This document shows, in pieces, positions 23,350 to 30,486 of a stretch of DNA of 52,464 nt (positions are counted from its first letter, which is position 1; every line of letters starts with the position of its first letter). A model generated the notes under the pieces. That model made no database searches. It was not told the origin of the DNA and saw only the letters and a program-made list of their open reading frames with translations. Origin of the DNA: Oscillospiraceae bacterium (GTDB taxonomy: Bacteria > Bacillota > Clostridia > Oscillospirales > Oscillospiraceae). Where the stretch lies: assembly GCA_009785525.1 (NCBI GenBank), contig WQWC01000008.1, positions 1 to 52,464 on the forward strand, in the 5' to 3' direction. The position numbers were made by a program, and so were the translations under genes.

Positions 23350-25068
23350 CTAATCGCTCCCAATCTGCGACACATAAATGTCATAATACACAGCGCAGTT
23401 TTCCATCAGCTCCTCATGCGTGCCGAAGCCCGCCTGAGTTCCCGCGTCCAGCACTAAAATTTTATCACAGCGACTGACCGTTGAAATGCGCTGCGTGATG
23501 AACATCGTCGTCATACGCATATCGAACAACGCCTGTTTCACCCGCGCCTCGGTCACGAGATCCAGGGCGGATGTGCAGTCATCCAATATCAAGAACTCTG
23601 GCTCACGTATAAGCGCGCGGGCAATCGATACGCGTTGTTTTTGTCCGCCCGACAAATTGACCCCGCTTTGCCCAACAACGCGATTGAACCCATCCTTAGA
23701 CTCTTCGATAAACCGCAGCGCTTCGGCAGCCTCTGCCGCGCGGCGGAGTTCCGCCTCCGTCGCGTCCTCCTTGCCCCACAGCAGATTGTCACGAATTGTC
23801 CCGGTAAACAGCGCCGGAGTCTGCGGCACAATGGCGACGATACCGCGCAAAATACCCTCGTCCACGTCAGACAGTGGGATTCCGTTGAGCGTGATTGCGC
23901 CCTCTGTCGGCTCGTAAAACCGCATGGCAAGGGCGGCAAGCGTAGACTTGCCGCTGCCGGTCGGCCCGATAACGCCGAGCGTTTCACCGCGCTTTATGCT
24001 AAATGAAATCCCGGAAAGTGCCATATCGCCGGTACTGCCGCGATAACGGAAATATACGTTATCAAAACGCAGTTCATCAAACGCACCCGTTGTACGGGTA
24101 GGCTCTCGCCGTGTCCCCGGTTCTTCGGCGTCGCTGTCAAAAACCTCCGCTATCCGCTCATTCGACGCACGGACACGGACAAACATATTCAGCAGATTGG
24201 CTATCAGCGTAAGGCTCATCAAAATCTGCGTAAGATACGACACGAACGCCATTATCTGTCCGATTTGCATGTCGCCGGTATCCACCCATATTGAACCGAG
24301 CAATAAAATCCCCGTGATTCCGATATTCACGAATAGCGCCAGAAACGGCGAGAATATCGCAAGTACATTGTTCGCGCCGACGGTTTCATCCATCAGCGCG
24401 TCATTTGCTTTAGAGAATCGCTTCTCTTCCTCGTCAAATCGGCGGAATGCCTTTACAAGCCGGATCCCCGCGAGATATTCACGCATTGTTGTGTTCAGCG
24501 TGTCCAGTCTCCGCTGCATCTTTGCAAAGCGCGGATATGCCATCTTCATTGATATCAGCAGCGTGAAAAATACGACTACTATAACCGGGATAATGACAAA
24601 CATGGTCCGCACATTAAGCGTCGCCGACATGACTATCGCACCGATACACACAAACGGCGCCCTGACAAACACACGCATCATGCCGTTGGAGAAATTCTGC
24701 AATTGCATAACGTCATTCGTCATCCGCGTAATCAGCGACCCGCCCTCGAATCTGTCGATTTCATCCGCGGGCAAGGATTGTATTTTCTTAAACATGTCAA
24801 GCCGCAAATCCCGAGAGAATTGCTGCGACACGACTGACGCCAGATAGTTGCGCACAAGCGCCGCACCCGCGCCGACAGCAAGGACGCCAAGCATTATAAG
24901 TGCATAACGCCCAACCGTCGGCAATGACCCGGCAAGCGCACCGTCATCTATTAGAACCGACATAATGCGCGGTTGCATAAGCTCCCCCACCGCCTCGATA
25001 AACACGAAGAACACGGCGAAGAAAAACCTAAACCGATAACGCCGCCAGTATGGTAATAAATATTTCAT
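23350..25068 (-). CDS. ABC exporter half-transporter, degenerate ATP site
   Basis: A 572-residue half exporter with six helices (about 15-305), then a nucleotide-binding domain with GPTGSGKST, VPQTPALFTG, LSGGQKQRV, LILDDCTSALD and FITQRIST. The catalytic Glu after Walker B is Asp, and the switch His is Gln. These are the usual changes in the non-hydrolysing half of heterodimeric exporters such as TM287/288. The intact-site partner is probably the gene at 20435-22246, although two genes and a repeat separate them. It starts 6 nt after the aldo/keto reductase stop and is likely co-transcribed with it. Confidence 0.88.
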   Translation of the reverse strand: MKYLLPYWRRYRFRFFFAVFFVFIEAVGELMQPRIMSVLIDDGALAGSLPTVGRYALIMLGVLAVGAGAALVRNYLASVVSQQFSRDLRLDMFKKIQSLPADEIDRFEGGSLITRMTNDVMQLQNFSNGMMRVFVRAPFVCIGAIVMSATLNVRTMFVIIPVIVVVFFTLLISMKMAYPRFAKMQRRLDTLNTTMREYLAGIRLVKAFRRFDEEEKRFSKANDALMDETVGANNVLAIFSPFLALFVNIGITGILLLGSIWVDTGDMQIGQIMAFVSYLTQILMSLTLIANLLNMFVRVRASNERIAEVFDSDAEEPGTRREPTRTTGAFDELRFDNVYFRYRGSTGDMALSGISFSIKRGETLGVIGPTGSGKSTLAALAMRFYEPTEGAITLNGIPLSDVDEGILRGIVAIVPQTPALFTGTIRDNLLWGKEDATEAELRRAAEAAEALRFIEESKDGFNRVVGQSGVNLSGGQKQRVSIARALIREPEFLILDDCTSALDLVTEARVKQALFDMRMTTMFITQRISTVSRCDKILVLDAGTQAGFGTHEELMENCAVYYDIYVSQIGSD

Positions 25069-25074
25069 GCGATT

Positions 25075-26214
25075 TTACTCGAACAACGCCGCGGCTTCTT
25101 TCATGTGGTTCACAATTTTTATATCTTGCGGGCAAATATGCTCGCACTTTTCGCACCCGACGCAATCGCTTGCTTTTCCGGCGGTTCCGCCCATCATGCC
25201 GCCGGTTACAAAGCCGTAGAAGCGTTTTTCCCCGGAGAGATTTTGATATTTCGCGTGATCGTTCAAAAGGTTGAGTATCCCCGGGATATTGATTTTCGAC
25301 GGGCAGTCCTCTACACAATAACGGCAGGAGGTGCACGGGATTGTCGGGATTTGCTTCAGCGCTTCCATCGCGTTTTCTATGACTTTCTTTTCCGCGTCCG
25401 AAAACGGCCCCATGGTATCGGCAATTTTAGTGTTGTCGTCAACCTGTTCAATCGTTGACATACCGGACAACACGGTAACGATTCCTTCAAGGTTCATCGG
25501 GAAGCGTAACGCCCAGGAAGCAATACTCGCGTCCGGATTCGCTTTTTTGAAGATATCTGCAACTTCCGGCGTGAAGTTCGACAGAGACCCGCCTTTTACC
25601 GGGCTCATAACAATAATGCCCATATCATGGTCACGCGCCGCCTGATAACACTTTTGCGCCTGAGTTTCCCAGTCAAGATAGTTTATCTGCAACTGGACAA
25701 TATCCAAATCTTTCGCATGGACGTCAAGCAGACGATTCAGCGAGTCGCCGTCGCCGTGGTAACTGAATCCGATATTCTTTGCCTTGCCGGAATCCTTAAC
25801 ACTGCGCAGATAATCCCACGCTTTCATGTTTTCAATCATTTCAAACCGGTCAGGCCCGACCCCATGCAGAAAATACAGGTCAAAGTAATCGAGACCGGCG
25901 CGTTCAAGCGATGTCTGCGTCCTGCCTTTCATTTCGTCCATAGATAATTGCTCCCAAAGCGGCAGCTTGGTTGTAACCTGGAATTTATCCCGCGGAAAAC
26001 GCTCTACCACAGCTTGGCGTATCGCCACCTCTGAATTGCCGCCGTGATAACCAAATGCGGTATCAAAGTAGGTGAAGTCGCGCTCCATATAGAGGTCAAC
26101 CATTTTCTTGACTCGCTCAATGTCAATTTCACTGTCAGGTTTCCCGGCAAATCCGGGGAGCCTCATAAATCCGAAGCCCAGTTTTTTAATCGGCATACCA
26201 AAATAGTTTTTCAT
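25075..26214 (-). CDS. Aldo/keto reductase with C-terminal 4Fe-4S domain
   Basis: A 379-residue oxidoreductase. The AKR barrel shows the catalytic residues in YFDTAFGYHGG (Asp, Tyr), TTKLPLW (Lys) and DYFDLYFLHGVG (His). From about residue 295 a ferredoxin-like domain follows, with CTSCRYCVEDCP and CVGCEKCEHICP, giving two 4Fe-4S sites. This architecture is common in anaerobes and probably couples substrate reduction to ferredoxin-like electron flow; the substrate is unknown. ATG 26214 follows AAGGAG, and a clear promoter lies at 26250-26278. Confidence 0.92.
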   Translation of the reverse strand: MKNYFGMPIKKLGFGFMRLPGFAGKPDSEIDIERVKKMVDLYMERDFTYFDTAFGYHGGNSEVAIRQAVVERFPRDKFQVTTKLPLWEQLSMDEMKGRTQTSLERAGLDYFDLYFLHGVGPDRFEMIENMKAWDYLRSVKDSGKAKNIGFSYHGDGDSLNRLLDVHAKDLDIVQLQINYLDWETQAQKCYQAARDHDMGIIVMSPVKGGSLSNFTPEVADIFKKANPDASIASWALRFPMNLEGIVTVLSGMSTIEQVDDNTKIADTMGPFSDAEKKVIENAMEALKQIPTIPCTSCRYCVEDCPSKINIPGILNLLNDHAKYQNLSGEKRFYGFVTGGMMGGTAGKASDCVGCEKCEHICPQDIKIVNHMKEAAALFE

Positions 26215-26249
26215 TTAAACGCAATCTCCTTATGTAAATTTTTGTTTGT

Positions 26250-26278
26250 ATTATAACATGATTTCCTGCTTTTTGCAA
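26250..26278 (-). promoter_or_regulatory. Aldo/keto reductase promoter
   Basis: Minus strand: TTGCAA (26273-26278), 17-nt spacer, TATAAT (26250-26255), about 36 nt upstream of the start codon. Confidence 0.65.
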
Positions 26279-26311
26279 AACAAAAATCGCTGTTTTGCTG
26301 TGCAACAGTGG

Positions 26312-26341
26312 TTGACAGTTTGCGGTTGTGTGTGATATAAT
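26312..26341 (+). promoter_or_regulatory. Promoter of antisense RNA 2
   Basis: Perfect TTGACA (26312-26317), 18-nt spacer, TATAAT (26336-26341), preceded by TGA (extended -10). It fires toward the minus-strand toxin gene at 26434-26526. Confidence 0.75.
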
Positions 26342-26347
26342 ATCGAC

Positions 26348-26435
26348 ATAAAGAAGGAACTGCCGCTTTTCGTATGGCGGCTCAGTCCTTTGTTAAAGGT
26401 TTAGAGACGCCTTAATTTTTAAGGCGTCTCAGTTC
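26348..26435 (+). ncRNA. Candidate antisense (antitoxin) RNA for toxin 2
   Basis: Predicted from the promoter to the palindrome at 26404-26430. Its 5' hairpin (GGAACTGCCGC ... GCGGCTCAGTC) is nearly the same as the 5' end of the toxin mRNA (GGAACTGTCGC ... GCGGCTCAGTC). Ends are estimated. Confidence 0.55.
26404..26430. terminator. Palindromic terminator between toxin 2 and its antisense RNA
   Basis: GAGACGCCTTAA (26404-26415) and TTAAGGCGTCTC (26419-26430), a perfect 12-bp repeat 4 nt past the toxin stop. The T run is weak, but its place between convergent promoters fits a shared terminator. Confidence 0.6.
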
Positions 26436-26526
26436 ATTCATCTCTGTCTTTGAATATCTTGTAACAGAGAGTTATGATTGCAATGATTACCATGGTATAC
26501 AAAAATAGCATATCATATGTAACCAT
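26434..26526 (-). CDS. Putative holin-like type I toxin peptide (30 aa)
   Basis: A 30-residue peptide: start MVTYDMLFLYTMVIIAIITL, then a charged tail ending KDRDE. One membrane helix and an ordered V/S-x-Y-[DE] start place it with the small holin-like toxins of Bacillota, like the peptide at 2774-2860. ATG 26524-26526 has a very strong AGGGGGTGAT ribosome site. The transcript starts near 26578 (promoter 26585-26612) and its 5' end folds into a hairpin shared with the opposing RNA. Expression toxicity is known for the family; here it is inferred. Confidence 0.78.
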   Translation of the reverse strand: MVTYDMLFLYTMVIIAIITLCYKIFKDRDE

Positions 26527-26584
26527 ATTATCACCCCCTTTTCAGGAGAGTGACTGAGCCGCCAAGCGACAGTTCCTGGCACCC

Positions 26585-26612
26585 ATTATACCACACATGG
26601 CAAAAAGTACAA
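26585..26612 (-). promoter_or_regulatory. Promoter of type I toxin 2
   Basis: Minus strand: TTGTAC (26607-26612), 16-nt spacer, TATAAT (26585-26590). The predicted leader is about 50 nt. Confidence 0.6.
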
Positions 26613-26620
26613 CAAACAAG

Positions 26621-26649
26621 TTGAAACGCTTCTCTGATTATGGTATTAT
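26621..26649 (+). promoter_or_regulatory. Promoter of the URO-D-like gene
   Basis: TTGAAA (26621-26626), 17-nt spacer, TATTAT (26644-26649). It lies back to back with the toxin 2 promoter. Confidence 0.6.
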
Positions 26650-26670
26650 AACTAAAATATCATAATCAGA
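26633..26670. repeat. Inverted repeat over the URO-D gene promoter
   Basis: TCTGATTATG (26633-26642) and CATAATCAGA (26661-26670), perfect 10-bp arms that enclose the -10 box and start site and end next to the AAGGAG ribosome site. It could be an operator or a 5' hairpin. Confidence 0.55.
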
Positions 26671-26684
26671 AAGGAGCAAAGAAA

Positions 26685-27731
26685 ATGGCACATTTGACAC
26701 CGAAGGAAAACCTGCTTCGCCTTTTGTCGGGCGAAATTCCGGAATGGATCCCCTCGTACTCATATTACGGCGCACTTCCGGGCGTGGACGAAGACCCGCC
26801 GAACATGCTTATACGCAACAGCGTAACATGGGGAGATAGACCAGCACCGGGCAATTCTCCATGCAGTGACTTCAAGGATATCTGGGGCGTGCCTTATGAA
26901 TCCGTACCAGCCGCCGGCGGTCACGCTTTGCCGAAACCGGGACACTTTATTCTTGACGATATCAGCAATTGGCGGGATGTGATAAAGGCGCCGGATATTG
27001 CAGGCTACGACTGGGAGAAAGTTGCAAAAGCAGACTTGGGGAAACTTCCCTATAGCCGTGATAACGTGGCGTTATACTATAATCCCGGCGGCGGTTACTT
27101 TATGTTGCTTATGGCATTCATGGGATTTAACGAGGGCTTACTTGCCATGATGACTGACCCGGAAGAGGTAAAGGCATTGTTCAACTACATGCATGAGTTC
27201 TTCCTCACCCTCGCGGAAAATTATATAGATCATGTGAAGCCCGATGTACTGGCACTTTCCGACGATACAGCGGCAGAGCGCGCGCCATTTATTTCGCCGG
27301 TGATGTTCCGGGAATTGCTGTTGCCGTATTATGACGATTTCGCGCGGCTTGCAAGGAATCGCGGCATACCGATAAGTTTCCACAACTGCGGCAAAAGCGA
27401 GGTGTTTTTCAACGACCTCACGCGGATAGGCATAACAGCTTGGGAGCCTGTTCAGCTGGTCAATGATATACTCGCGATCCAGAAGAAATTCGGCCGCAGT
27501 CTCGTTATCGGCGGCGGCTGGGAAGGGCGTGGACGTTTGCTAGATAATGATGTTACGGACGAAGAAATCAGGGAATCTGCACGACTGGCTATTGATACAT
27601 ACGCACCAAACGGCGGCTATATGTTCGCCGGATCTTTTACGCCCAGCGCCTTTGACGACTCAAGGACGCAACATAAAAACGAGGTTCTACAGAGAGAGGT
27701 TTACGATTACGGGCATAAGTTTTATAAGTAA
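26685..27731 (+). CDS. Uroporphyrinogen decarboxylase-like (URO-D family) protein
   Basis: A 348-residue URO-D-fold protein. In anaerobes such genes usually encode corrinoid-linked methyltransferases or unassigned relatives rather than heme enzymes. Family traces include the start LTPKENLLRLLSGEIPEWIP, LMAFMGFNEGLLAMMTDPEEV, DVLALSDDTAAERAPFISP, PISFHNCGKSEVFFNDL (a His/Cys pair usable for metal binding) and RSLVIGGGWEGRGRLL. No heme-pathway or corrinoid-protein gene is adjacent, so the substrate is open. It has its own promoter and palindrome. ATG 26685 follows AAAGGAG. Confidence 0.82.
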   Translation: MAHLTPKENLLRLLSGEIPEWIPSYSYYGALPGVDEDPPNMLIRNSVTWGDRPAPGNSPCSDFKDIWGVPYESVPAAGGHALPKPGHFILDDISNWRDVIKAPDIAGYDWEKVAKADLGKLPYSRDNVALYYNPGGGYFMLLMAFMGFNEGLLAMMTDPEEVKALFNYMHEFFLTLAENYIDHVKPDVLALSDDTAAERAPFISPVMFRELLLPYYDDFARLARNRGIPISFHNCGKSEVFFNDLTRIGITAWEPVQLVNDILAIQKKFGRSLVIGGGWEGRGRLLDNDVTDEEIRESARLAIDTYAPNGGYMFAGSFTPSAFDDSRTQHKNEVLQREVYDYGHKFYK

Positions 27732-27759
27732 TTTTTAGGGGCTGGACAGCAGCTTGGTC

Positions 27760-27811
27760 GTAGGGGCAACCGTCTCGGTCGCACGCGGGCGGTCGGGGCG
27801 ACCGCCCCTAC
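27760..27811. repeat. Dispersed GTAGGGG hairpin element, copy f
   Basis: Left GTAGGGGCAACCgtctCGGTCGC, right GGGCGGTCggggCGACCGCCCCTAC. A further GTAGGGG core follows at 27828-27834. Confidence 0.8.
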
Positions 27812-27834
27812 AGGGTACTGTTGCTCCGTAGGGG

Positions 27835-27960
27835 ATGCGCCTCAATATGCCTATCATCGGCGGCGGCGTGGCCGGGTGCCGGGCGGCGATTGATGGAGCA
27901 GAGCGGCGGGAATCTGCTTGCCTCGATAGCTATAAAAGAAAAGGAGATAGCCTGATATGA
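27835..27960 (+). pseudogene. Possible remnant of an FAD/NAD-binding oxidoreductase
   Basis: A short open frame beginning at a repeat core reads MPIIGGGVAGCRAAIDGAE, the start of a dinucleotide-binding GxGxxG fold, then loses meaning. A neighbouring frame reads SGGNLLASIAIKEKEIA. It has no ribosome site, and its stop overlaps the next gene's ATG (ATGA). It may be a residue of a lost flavoprotein or chance; too short to decide. Confidence 0.3.
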
Positions 27961-28295
27961 GCAAACAAAAATCAAAACGCATAATATCTCATTTGCTCCA
28001 GATGATTCTGTTCCTTGTCCTCGCTGTGGTGATTGCGGGCGGCTGCAACTATTTGATGTGGCGCGCAGGAGTCTGGTACTTCGGCGATGGCGAAACGTTA
28101 TCAGGGCAGCAGCATCAGGTGCAGACTGATGGTCCGGCAGAATGGATCCCGGCCAGTGAGTTCACACCCATCGGCGAAGACGCCTCCGAACCTCCGTGGC
28201 TTTGGATATTTTTCGGTATCATCATTGTCATTGCTGTGTTGATACTACTATCTTGGCGCAAACATAAAAAACTTAGGGAGTTATACAGTAAATAG
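27957..28295 (+). CDS. Two-helix membrane protein of unknown function
   Basis: A 112-residue protein with a basic start (MSKQKSKRIISHLLQ), a first helix (MILFLVLAVVIAGGCNYLMW), an extracytoplasmic stretch rich in Gln, Pro and acidic residues, a second helix (WLWIFFGIIIVIAVLILLSW) and a basic end. ATG 27957 has AAGGAG about 10 nt upstream. I recognise no family. It stands alone between the URO-D gene and convergent minus-strand genes. Confidence 0.55.
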   Translation: MSKQKSKRIISHLLQMILFLVLAVVIAGGCNYLMWRAGVWYFGDGETLSGQQHQVQTDGPAEWIPASEFTPIGEDASEPPWLWIFFGIIIVIAVLILLSWRKHKKLRELYSK

Positions 28296-28330
28296 GCACC
28301 ATGCGCACTCCCTGCGATATTTGCAACGGT

Positions 28331-28975
28331 TTAATGCTTATGATATTCCGCGCGAAGGTGACCGCCCACTTTTTCGTGGGCTTCAAGCTTCTCTATAAGC
28401 TCAACAGCGTACGCTTCTTTGTCGGTGCTTGCATACATTTTCTTCAAACAAACTCCTGTAACATGCTCACGGGCATATGCCTGTTCTTCTTCCGGCAGCA
28501 CGTCAATATGCGGGTCGAGGATTTTCCACATTTTCTGGGCATCACTCTCAACAACCTTTCCGCTGATTTTGTCAAGAACGAGGTTTGACACAAAGCTCAT
28601 TATTCCCGCGCCCAATATGCCGCCGGCAATATCAACAAATCCGCCGAAAAACTCCAGCACGATCCATCGACTGCCGAAATTCCAACCAACTGTCCCGCTG
28701 ACAACCAGCAGCGCGGATAAAATCACATTCTTCACAAACTGCGCAACGGAAATGCGTTTGCGCACAAGGTCACACAGGTCAATAAACAGAAGCGATATGC
28801 ATGACAAAATACGGGTTATAAGGTTCGCCCTCATTAACTCTATTGTCGAGCGAAAGATCATGCGCGGACCCATCCGGATGATGTTGGTGAACGCTGTCAC
28901 TACTTTTGGTGCCACCAATTTTATAACGGAATCTTTCTTTTTTTGAACTATCTTTTTTATTGCTTTTTTTGGCAT
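28331..28975 (-). CDS. Conserved-looking membrane protein of unknown function
   Basis: A 214-residue protein: a very basic start (MPKKAIKKIVQKKKDSVIKL), hydrophobic stretches at about residues 50-70, 84-105 and 110-140 (GGFVDIAGGILGAGIMSFVSN), then a soluble helical C-terminus with PEEEQAYAREHVTGVCLKK. No family is recognised. It starts 5 nt after the flavodoxin-ferredoxin gene stop and is probably co-transcribed with it. Confidence 0.55.
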   Translation of the reverse strand: MPKKAIKKIVQKKKDSVIKLVAPKVVTAFTNIIRMGPRMIFRSTIELMRANLITRILSCISLLFIDLCDLVRKRISVAQFVKNVILSALLVVSGTVGWNFGSRWIVLEFFGGFVDIAGGILGAGIMSFVSNLVLDKISGKVVESDAQKMWKILDPHIDVLPEEEQAYAREHVTGVCLKKMYASTDKEAYAVELIEKLEAHEKVGGHLRAEYHKH

Positions 28976-28980
28976 ATCTT

Positions 28981-29697
28981 TTACAGTACGGCCGTTTGTT
29001 CGTTAGCGGCGATGATTTCGTCCGTCGTAACATTCGGATTGCGGTAACGATACCGTGTCGGTTCCCCCGGCATAAAAAGCGCGGCTTCGGGACAATTTTG
29101 CAGACAAGCCATACACCCCTCGCAGTGACTCGCGAATTTATGCACCGGCTTGCAGTTCCCGACAGGGCATACTCTGGAACAGACTCCGCAAGCGTTGCAG
29201 TTATCCCGCCAATTGTATTCCAGGGCCATCCCTGCCCACGGCGCAGCATCAAACGGTTCAGCGTTTCCCAACTCAAATATCCGTTTTTCGCGGGCCTCAA
29301 TTTTCCTGACAATTTGCGTCAGTTCCGGCACTACATCGACCGCGACTGGCGGCACGTCGTTGTTGAACGGCAAGTAATTAGACCATGTTCCAACCGTGAA
29401 TACATTATCAAATGCCGCGATTTTTGTGAGTATGCCTCCGATTTCCCCCGGTTCCCCGCCGTGCGCGGCAACGGCGAATTTATACTGCGCCGTAAGTGTT
29501 ACACGCTTTAGGAACCGGGTAACAATCGCGGGTATATTCCACGCGTAAACAGGAAACACAACGCCAATCACATCGTCCGTGTAATCCGTTGCGGTATCCG
29601 CTTGAGGAATTGAGCGCAGCACCGCGCCGAAATGCGCGCCAAGCCGCTTGGCGATATCCAAACTGTTTCCTGTCGCGGTGAAGTAAAATATAGTCAT
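28981..29697 (-). CDS. EFR1-type flavodoxin-ferredoxin protein
   Basis: A 238-residue electron-transfer protein. The N-terminal flavodoxin-like domain opens with the FMN phosphate loop FYFTATGNSLDIAKRL and continues with VVFPVYAWNIPAIVTRFL. The C-terminal part has two cysteine clusters, CNACGVCSRVCPVGNC and CEGCMACLQNCPEAAL, for two 4Fe-4S centres. EFR1-family proteins are common in anaerobic Bacillota and have no fixed partner. It runs divergently from the SDR pseudogene; ATG is at 29697. Confidence 0.9.
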   Translation of the reverse strand: MTIFYFTATGNSLDIAKRLGAHFGAVLRSIPQADTATDYTDDVIGVVFPVYAWNIPAIVTRFLKRVTLTAQYKFAVAAHGGEPGEIGGILTKIAAFDNVFTVGTWSNYLPFNNDVPPVAVDVVPELTQIVRKIEAREKRIFELGNAEPFDAAPWAGMALEYNWRDNCNACGVCSRVCPVGNCKPVHKFASHCEGCMACLQNCPEAALFMPGEPTRYRYRNPNVTTDEIIAANEQTAVL

Positions 29698-29816
29698 CTT
29701 ATATCTCTCCCCAATAGTGTTTCAATATACACATATTACGACATTTCAATCTTTTTTACAATCTAATTTTAACAACAAACAACAGCGAAATTATTAATCT
29801 AAAGGAGTTGCAAGCA

Positions 29817-30386
29817 ATGAAAAATTTCTCGGGGAAAATCGCATTTATTACAGGTGGGGCTTCCGGCGCGGGACTCGGACAGGCCAAAGTGTTCGCGAAA
29901 GCGGGCATGAAAGTCACCATTGCAGACATGCGGCGGCGCGGCGACTGTTATTTGCCCGGCCAACATCAACTCCGATATCGGTAACGCGGAGAAATACCTC
30001 CCCGCGCATCTGTTGAACAGGGGCTATCATGTGAGCGAGGGGACAATGGCGCACCTGAGTTCTGTCCACGCGAAAGGTATCGACCCTGTGGAGCTGGCGG
30101 AAATACTGAAAGAGGGCATTGAGAACAGGCGAATTATTGTCTTCCCGGATCACGATATAGACCAATGGGTGGACAGAATACGCGGCCTTAACCAGCCGAT
30201 TGAGGACTATCCGCTGACGGAGGAAGAACGAAAAAATAAAATAGAAGAACGCATGGCATCAGGCGGTGGCAGACCGCATAACCCTGACGCGGACAGGACT
30301 GGCACGTACCCGACGGCGCCGAAGGCTTCGGCAGCGCACGCAAAGACCTTGATTACATCGACCCGTCAAGAAATCCTAAGTGGTGA
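29817..30386 (+). pseudogene. Short-chain dehydrogenase gene with internal deletion and frameshift
   Basis: From ATG 29817, behind AAAGGAG, the frame gives a perfect SDR start (FSGKIAFITGGASGAGLGQA, then KAGMKVTIADM). At about 29930 it jumps into another frame that reads as the late part of an SDR (TVICPANINSDIGNAEKYLP, then GIDPVELAEILKEGIE). The catalytic YxxxK region and about 120-130 residues are missing. A second frame change near 30295 leads to VPDGAEGFGSARKDLDYIDP and a stop at 30384-30386. The gene cannot make an active enzyme. Confidence 0.8.
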
Positions 30387-30426
30387 TTGACTGCACTCCG
30401 GCTAAGCGGAAAACAAAACTGAGATA

Positions 30427-30472
30427 TCGGTATAGAATTTGATAGTATCAACATTCTCAAATTCTATACCGA
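30427..30472. repeat. Perfect 16-bp inverted repeat upstream of the orphan membrane gene
   Basis: TCGGTATAGAATTTGA (30427-30442) and TCAAATTCTATACCGA (30457-30472), with a 14-nt loop. It ends 14 nt before GTG 30487. It has no T run. It may be an operator, the end of a lost mobile element, or a leader hairpin. Confidence 0.7.
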
Positions 30473-30486
30473 CATAGGGGGTATAG

